Origin: CAYNFT01 sp964396535
Lineage (GTDB): Bacteria > Chloroflexota > Dehalococcoidia > Dehalococcoidales > UBA2162
NCBI GenBank assembly: GCA_964396535.1
Contig: CAYNFT010000079.1
Coordinates: 1 to 9,976, forward strand
Length of the DNA: 9,976 bases
Direction of reading: 5' to 3'
Part shown: positions 6,306 through 9,976 of the stretch, piece by piece
Layout: each line of letters begins with the position of its first letter
Position numbering within the stretch: position 1 is the stretch's first letter
Position numbers and translations under genes: made by a program
The notes under the pieces: generated by a model
The model's database searches: none
What the model was told of the DNA's origin: nothing
Seen by the model: only the letters and a program-made list of their open reading frames with translations

Positions 6306-7109
6306 CTAAAACACAAATCTTACAAGATATGTCAGGATGACGTAAGTAAGAATGGACAATATCCCTATTACGATGATAACAACCTTCCGCTGACGCCATA
6401 TTTCCTTAACGGTGGCAATCACTGGGGCTGTTCTAATATTCAGCTCAGTCAGAATCAGTTTCTCTCGAGCAACAATACCATCCCGAATTATGCCTCGCTC
6501 AATGGCATATCCTATTAATTGGGCATCATTGTTAAGCTTCAGCTTCTGCAAAATACGTGAATGATAAGTACTGACCGTCTTTATTGATAATGACATTTCA
6601 TCTGCGATTTGCTTTATTCTTTTCCCTGAGGCAATGGAAAGCATAACTTCATATTCCCGGTCGGATAACGCATCCAGTAATGACGTATTACCATCCGCGG
6701 AGAAATCGGTCAGTATTTCGGCTAAAGAGGGTGAGATATATTTGCGGCCACGAGATACTTTCGTTATGGCATCCACAAGCTCGCTACTGGCACTTTGTTT
6801 CATTAGGATGCCAGAAGCGCCTGCACGGAGTAATCTTTCACAATATTGCTCGTCCTCCGAGACACTTAATATCAGGACAGGCAGGTTCGGCTTAATAGCC
6901 CTCATCTGTTTCAGTAATTCGATATGGTTAGTCCCAGATAAGGCAATTCCCAGTAATACTACATCATGAGTATTTCCGTGAAGTAGTTTAACAGCCTCTT
7001 GACTGGAGCAGGTCTCAGCGGTCATGACGTTGCCTGAAGCACCTTCCACGAAATGCTTTAAACCCTGGCGGACAATAAGGTGATCGTCTACAATCAGTAC
7101 TCGTAGCAT
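6306..7109 (-). CDS. NarL/LuxR-type response regulator lacking phospho-Asp, with C-terminal membrane helix
   Basis: This 267-residue protein has a receiver domain (1-120) and a GerE/LuxR helix-turn-helix (about 145-205). The receiver keeps the acidic pair Asp8-Asp9, Ser82 and Lys104, but the phosphorylation site in DVVLLGIALSG is Gly54 (codon GGA) instead of Asp. The DNA-binding part is canonical: LSDREYEVM, then recognition-helix region SIKTVSTYHSRILQKLKL (175-192). Ordinary family members end near residue 215. This one continues with a linker and a hydrophobic helix at about 242-263 (VVIIVIGILSILTYVILTYL), which would tether it to the membrane. No sensor kinase is adjacent. It probably acts as a phosphorylation-independent, membrane-bound transcription regulator. 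It has its own strong promoter with an inverted repeat. The domain calls are very sure; the mode of control is inferred. Confidence 0.88.
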   Translation of the reverse strand: MLRVLIVDDHLIVRQGLKHFVEGASGNVMTAETCSSQEAVKLLHGNTHDVVLLGIALSGTNHIELLKQMRAIKPNLPVLILSVSEDEQYCERLLRAGASGILMKQSASSELVDAITKVSRGRKYISPSLAEILTDFSADGNTSLLDALSDREYEVMLSIASGKRIKQIADEMSLSIKTVSTYHSRILQKLKLNNDAQLIGYAIERGIIRDGIVAREKLILTELNIRTAPVIATVKEIWRQRKVVIIVIGILSILTYVILTYLVRFVF

Positions 7110-7121
7110 CTAAACTACCCG

Positions 7122-7126
7122 CTCCT
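7122..7126 (-). promoter_or_regulatory. ribosome site of the response regulator gene
   Basis: AGGAG on the minus strand lies 12 bases before the ATG at 7109, a little further than usual. No other start codon fits better, and the receiver domain begins correctly at this ATG (MLRVLIVDDH). Confidence 0.5.
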
Positions 7127-7140
7127 GTTAGTGTGGTTGC

Positions 7141-7169
7141 AGTATAATTCAGTGCTGAATAGCTGTCAA
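7141..7169 (-). promoter_or_regulatory. sigma70 promoter of the response regulator gene
   Basis: On the minus strand a perfect TTGACA (7169-7164) and TATACT (7146-7141, 5 of 6) are separated by exactly 17 bases. Transcription would start near 7134, giving a leader of about 25 bases before the ATG at 7109. It is the best promoter match seen in the window. Confidence 0.75.
7147..7160. promoter_or_regulatory. inverted repeat in promoter spacer, candidate operator
   Basis: ATTCAG-TG-CTGAAT is a perfect 6-bp inverted repeat with a 2-base centre. It fills most of the 17-base spacer between the -35 and -10 boxes of the response regulator promoter. A dimeric repressor bound here would block RNA polymerase. 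Autoregulation by the adjacent helix-turn-helix protein is possible but not shown. Confidence 0.5.
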
Positions 7170-7287
7170 TCCGTCCAATTGTTACCTAAGGTGGATTGAC
7201 TCAATCTAGCAGGACTTGACAAAAGCAGCGTCTTCAGGGATGCAATTCTATCACATTCAAGCTCGGTGAAAGAAATATTATGTACTT

Positions 7288-7319
7288 GGGGAAAGGGGAC
7301 TGTTTGGCCCCCTTTCCCC
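7288..7319 (-). terminator. strong hairpin after the surface-protein gene
   Basis: Arms GGGGAAAGGGG (7288-7298) and CCCCTTTCCCC (7309-7319) pair perfectly over 11 bp around a 10-base loop. It lies 36 bases after the surface-protein stop codon and before the response regulator promoter, where a terminator is expected. The downstream side on the minus strand (AAGTACAT) lacks a good T tract, so it may be a weak intrinsic terminator or an mRNA-stabilising 3' end. Confidence 0.6.
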
Positions 7320-7354
7320 TGTTCTTACCGTATCTGCCAGATAATGCAAGGCAT

Positions 7355-9580
7355 CTAATTGTCGTGAATTATTATGTTCCCGCCGCCAAGTTCGGCATGC
7401 AGCGTCTTGTAAATGGGTTCTGCTGCGGTATCCGTACCTTCCCATATTTTGATGGTGAACTGGTCAGGCTGCCCTCCAGCCTGGTCACCATCCTTGGCCA
7501 GCACCCTGAAGGTATATAGACCTTCGCCATTGATGGTACCCTCGCCCTGAAACTGGGCACTAACGCCGCTGATTACCAGCCAGCTTATTTCACCACTCCT
7601 CAGATTGATATCACCAGCGTGATACCGGAACCCGAGGTGCCCTTCAGCTGCATCGTGCCTGTATTTTGCGACAAAGCCGAAGGTAGCCTTACCTTCTGAT
7701 TCAGGGTGACCCTTGAGATTGCCCTGGTCAAACCAGAACCAGCCTCCCCCACTGGCTGAGCCTGTTTCAGGGTCGTAGACTACAGCCATTGTGGTGTCAC
7801 TGGATTGAATATCACTTTCATCGGTAACTATCAATTCTACGTCGTAAATACCAACAGCCGTATATGTATGGATTGTTAATACACCGTACCCGGTAGTATT
7901 ATCGCCAAAGTCCCAGTCATAGCTCAATTGATCCCCGCCCGGGTGATACGAGCCGACACCATCCAGTACAAGGCTGTTCCCTACCTGTACCAAATAGGGA
8001 CCGTTGGCATTAGCTACGCGCAATCCGATGAAAAACGGCGACAGGCTATCCACCTGAGCGTATATGATGTTATTGACCGTGTCTACATACGTCGTAACGT
8101 CCTCCCACGCCGTATCGCTATAGTGAAATAGATGGAGGCTCTCTTCATCGGGTATCCCCGAGTCATCATACATGATGCCTACAGTGATAACACCACTGTA
8201 GCTTGCCGTGGTAGTTATCTCGACAAAGTTTTCACCCATGACATAGAAGTCAGACGGCGTCGGGTCGACGGGATTCTCCGTTAATGTGGACATGGTTGTC
8301 GTTCCGTTTCCACTTACCGTTGGAAAGGTAACAGTTCCATTACTGAGGTTGACGGTCACGTCTTCACCAACTGGCGTATTGATGCCCGAGGATACTTTCA
8401 CCAGATAAACATCCGAACCGACCGCACCATAGGAATTTGTATAACCGGCAGCTATGTAACCTCCATCAGTAGCCTGATATACAGATCCCACAGCATCGTA
8501 ATTAGTGCCGCCTAATGTCTCGTCCCATTCGATGTTGCCCGAGGCATCGATCTTTACCAGGTATCCATCAACGCCCCCCGCACCGAAGGAAGCTGTCATA
8601 CCACAAAGGATGTAGCCACCATCGTCGGTCTGCTGGACATCATATGCCTCCTCATAATCAGCTCCGCCGTATGTTTGTTGCCATGTCATATTCCCCAAAG
8701 CATCAGTCTTGACCAGGTAGAAGTCACCCCCACCATAGGAATCTGTATAACCAGCAATGACATAGCCACCATCCGTGGTCTGCTGGACGGAACTAGCCCC
8801 ATCATACCCAGTACCGCCGAATGTATTCTGCCATGTCATATTCCCCGAAGCATCAGTCTTGACCAGGTACGCATCCTCACAGTCCACTCCGAAGGAAGCT
8901 GTATAACCGGCAATAATGTAGCCACCATCCGTGGGCTGTATAGAATAGGCTCCATCGTAACCAGTGCCGCCGTATGTTTGTTGCCATGTCATATTCCCCA
9001 AAGCATCAGTCTTAACCAGGTAGAAATCATCCCCATCATAGGATTCTATATAACCGGCAATAATGTAGCCACCGTCAGCGGTCTGCTGGACAGAATAGGC
9101 TCCATCGTAACCAGTGCCGCCGTATGTTTGTTGCCATATTATATTCCCCGAAGAATCAGTCTTGACCAGGTACGCATCCTCACAGTCCACTTCGAAGGAA
9201 GCTGTCATACCACAAAGGATGTAGCCACCATCATCGGTCTGCTGGACATCATACGCCTCCTCGTAATCAGCTCCGCCATATGTCTTATACCATTCTTCAA
9301 CTCCTGAGGAATCGGTCTTGACCAGGTAGAAGTCACCCCCATCATAGGAATCTGTATAACCAGCAATGACATAGCCACCATCCGTGGTCTGCTGGACAGA
9401 ATAGGCCCGATCCATACCAGCCTCGCCGAAAGTCTTCTCCCATTCTGTTTCAGGTGGAGATTCGCTGGCCAATACCGTCAGATTGGTTCCCAATACAAGG
9501 GATACCGTCACTACCAGCACGATACTGACCAGCACTCTGCTGCTTAGCCTTTTAACAAACCTTTTGTACTTCTTCATCAA
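7355..9580 (-). CDS. secreted repeat protein, predicted seven-bladed propeller with PKD domain
   Basis: This 741-residue protein has a basic N-terminus, a hydrophobic segment (16-31) and a likely signal peptidase site after VLA (residue 38). Seven repeats of 50-52 residues span 45-400, each built as W..T.GG..YD.A.SVQQT.DGGYI.AGYT.S...DFYLVKTD..GN. Seven units suggest a closed seven-bladed beta-propeller. A beta-rich linker follows (about 401-520), with HLFHYSDTAWEDVTT as seen in other surface proteins. A PKD domain comes next (about 525-605; YDWDFGD). The C-terminal domain (about 610-741) opens SASGGGWFWF and ends with an IKIWEG strand. It is probably an extracellular adhesion or carbohydrate-binding protein; no catalytic site is visible. 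The start is TTG 9580 or ATG 9577, both behind AGGAGGTG. The architecture is confident; the ligand is unknown. Confidence 0.8.
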   Translation of the reverse strand: MMKKYKRFVKRLSSRVLVSIVLVVTVSLVLGTNLTVLASESPPETEWEKTFGEAGMDRAYSVQQTTDGGYVIAGYTDSYDGGDFYLVKTDSSGVEEWYKTYGGADYEEAYDVQQTDDGGYILCGMTASFEVDCEDAYLVKTDSSGNIIWQQTYGGTGYDGAYSVQQTADGGYIIAGYIESYDGDDFYLVKTDALGNMTWQQTYGGTGYDGAYSIQPTDGGYIIAGYTASFGVDCEDAYLVKTDASGNMTWQNTFGGTGYDGASSVQQTTDGGYVIAGYTDSYGGGDFYLVKTDALGNMTWQQTYGGADYEEAYDVQQTDDGGYILCGMTASFGAGGVDGYLVKIDASGNIEWDETLGGTNYDAVGSVYQATDGGYIAAGYTNSYGAVGSDVYLVKVSSGINTPVGEDVTVNLSNGTVTFPTVSGNGTTTMSTLTENPVDPTPSDFYVMGENFVEITTTASYSGVITVGIMYDDSGIPDEESLHLFHYSDTAWEDVTTYVDTVNNIIYAQVDSLSPFFIGLRVANANGPYLVQVGNSLVLDGVGSYHPGGDQLSYDWDFGDNTTGYGVLTIHTYTAVGIYDVELIVTDESDIQSSDTTMAVVYDPETGSASGGGWFWFDQGNLKGHPESEGKATFGFVAKYRHDAAEGHLGFRYHAGDINLRSGEISWLVISGVSAQFQGEGTINGEGLYTFRVLAKDGDQAGGQPDQFTIKIWEGTDTAAEPIYKTLHAELGGGNIIIHDN
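8381..9448 (-). repeat. seven tandem ~150-bp coding repeats
   Basis: These are the DNA of the seven propeller units (residues 45-94, 95-146, 147-196, 197-247, 248-297, 298-349, 350-400). Two types alternate: odd units carry the short SYDGGDFYLV loop, and even units a longer loop such as SFEVDCEDAYLV. Units 1-2 and 5-6 are nearly identical in DNA at a constant 609-bp offset, which points to block duplication of unit pairs. Confidence 0.9.
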
Positions 9581-9590
9581 ATACTTATTA

Positions 9591-9598
9591 CACCTCCT
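9591..9598 (-). promoter_or_regulatory. ribosome site of the surface-protein gene
   Basis: AGGAGGTG on the minus strand is a full anti-16S match. It lies 10 bases before TTG (9580) and 13 before ATG (9577), so the spacing slightly favours TTG while the codon favours ATG. The signal peptide is the same either way. Confidence 0.7.
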
Positions 9599-9673
9599 AG
9601 CGATTATTAATACCTAGCTAACATAACGCACTGGAGTGAATCTTAGACATTCGCAGAAGATGGTAACAGTACT

Positions 9674-9706
9674 AAAAGTATCAACCCGGGTAGCCAAAAG
9701 TATCAA
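9674..9706. repeat. paired 11-mers at 22-bp spacing, candidate regulator site
   Basis: AAAAGTATCAA occurs at 9674-9684 and again at 9696-9706, start to start exactly 22 bp, close to two helical turns. An 8-bp palindrome ACCCGGGT (9684-9691) lies between them. The pair sits between two divergent genes for secreted proteins, about 95-125 bases before the surface-protein start and 110-145 before the right-edge gene. On the minus strand each copy reads TTGATAC, which also resembles a -35 box. Confidence 0.6.
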
Positions 9707-9721
9707 TCGGTTGGGGCAAGC

Positions 9722-9754
9722 AAACCTTTATGAAACCTTTATAAAACCTTTATA
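9722..9754. repeat. three tandem 11-bp units
   Basis: AAACCTTTATG, AAACCTTTATA and AAACCTTTATA follow each other without gaps, so the same face of the helix is presented three times. This iteron-like arrangement is typical of cooperative regulator binding. It lies 63-96 bases before the start codon at 9818, just upstream of the candidate promoter there. Confidence 0.7.
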
Positions 9755-9767
9755 GAATATTTATTAT

Positions 9768-9796
9768 TTTTATGCCCGTCTTTATGCTTGTATAGT
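9768..9796 (+). promoter_or_regulatory. candidate promoter of the right-edge gene
   Basis: TATAGT (9791-9796) matches 5 of 6 positions of a -10 box. At 17 bases upstream TTTTAT (9768-9773) is a poor -35, which would suit an activator-dependent promoter using the phased repeats immediately upstream. Confidence 0.4.
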
Positions 9797-9817
9797 AGAT
9801 TTAAAGGGGAGCCGAAC

Positions 9818-9976
9818 GTGAAGACAGCTTTAATCATTGCTCTGGCGGTAGTCCTGGTGACTACCGGCAGCAGCTTTGCCTATACCTACACCACAGCCTC
9901 AGGGACGATTACCACGGCTGAACCATCGGGAGACGTGGTCTCTTCTAACGTATCGTCAACCCAGCCTGACTGGGAT
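9818..9976 (+). CDS. secreted protein, 5' part only
   Basis: A GTG at 9818, six bases after AAAGGGGAG (9803-9811), opens a frame of 53 codons that runs off the right edge. The product begins with a clear signal peptide: basic K2, hydrophobic core ALIIALAVVLV, and a likely cleavage site after SSFA (residue 21). The mature part starts YTYTTASGTITTAEPSGDV and is Thr/Ser-rich, ending here in TQPDWD. The composition suits an extracellular or surface protein, perhaps a pilus-like or adhesin component, but I do not recognise a family. It is divergent from the large repeat protein and shares its regulatory region. Confidence 0.7.
   Translation, partial: MKTALIIALAVVLVTTGSSFAYTYTTASGTITTAEPSGDVVSSNVSSTQPDWD

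Noticed and set aside
6634..6969. A 111-codon plus-strand open frame.
   Set aside because: It is antisense to the receiver and HTH coding sequence of the response regulator, with no independent support.
8675..9307. A 210-codon plus-strand open frame with internal repeats.
   Set aside because: It is exactly antisense to the propeller repeats, and its apparent repeats mirror them. It has no ribosome site, and the minus-strand protein has a signal peptide and recognisable domains.
8381..9448. The regular repeats as a possible CRISPR-like array.
   Set aside because: The units are ~150 bp, contiguous, in frame and encode a conserved protein motif; there are no spacers.

Overview
The window reads as a piece of a bacterial chromosome with moderate GC content. 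Secreted and lipoprotein signal sequences, a FakA/YloV-type kinase, and a surface protein combining propeller repeats, a PKD domain and a Gly/Trp-rich C-terminal domain suggest an uncultured Chloroflexota, perhaps Dehalococcoidia. That assignment is inference from protein style, not from a marker gene. No rRNA, tRNA, CRISPR array, transposase or complete mobile element is visible.

Left part (1-3150): A possible gene start faces out of the left edge (1-51, minus). Next comes a lone lipoprotein substrate-binding protein of the branched-chain amino acid ABC transporter type (292-1644). The stretch 1645-2402 holds no intact gene, but two decayed ones can be read in it. One is an unidentified minus-strand protein with one frameshift and one nonsense codon (1742-2070). 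The other is the N-terminal stub of a type B carboxylesterase with no start codon (2140-2295). A six-helix DUF998 membrane protein (2403-3086) follows. It is bracketed by two nearly identical copies of a ~65-bp direct repeat that carries two small hairpins; the second copy includes the gene's stop codon.

Middle part (3220-6264): Three plus-strand genes are closely packed and probably co-transcribed. They encode a FakA/YloV fatty-acid-kinase-like protein, a permuted papain-like (YiiX-type) NlpC/P60 amidase, and a small unrecognised protein with a CxxC pair and two C-terminal membrane helices.

Right part (6306-9976): Two minus-strand genes follow, and the first is the most unusual in the window. 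It is a NarL/LuxR-type response regulator in which glycine replaces the phosphoacceptor aspartate and which ends in a predicted transmembrane helix. A consensus sigma70 promoter precedes it, with an inverted repeat filling the -35/-10 spacer. Behind a perfect 11-bp hairpin lies a 741-aa secreted protein with seven ~50-aa repeats, probably a seven-bladed beta-propeller, plus a PKD domain. Its divergent upstream region (9581-9817) contains two helically phased repeat families: an 11-mer twice at 22-bp spacing, and three tandem 11-bp units. A plus-strand secreted protein begins at 9818 and runs off the right edge. The membrane-tethered regulator, the surface protein and the phased repeats may form one cell-surface regulatory unit, but that link is inference only.
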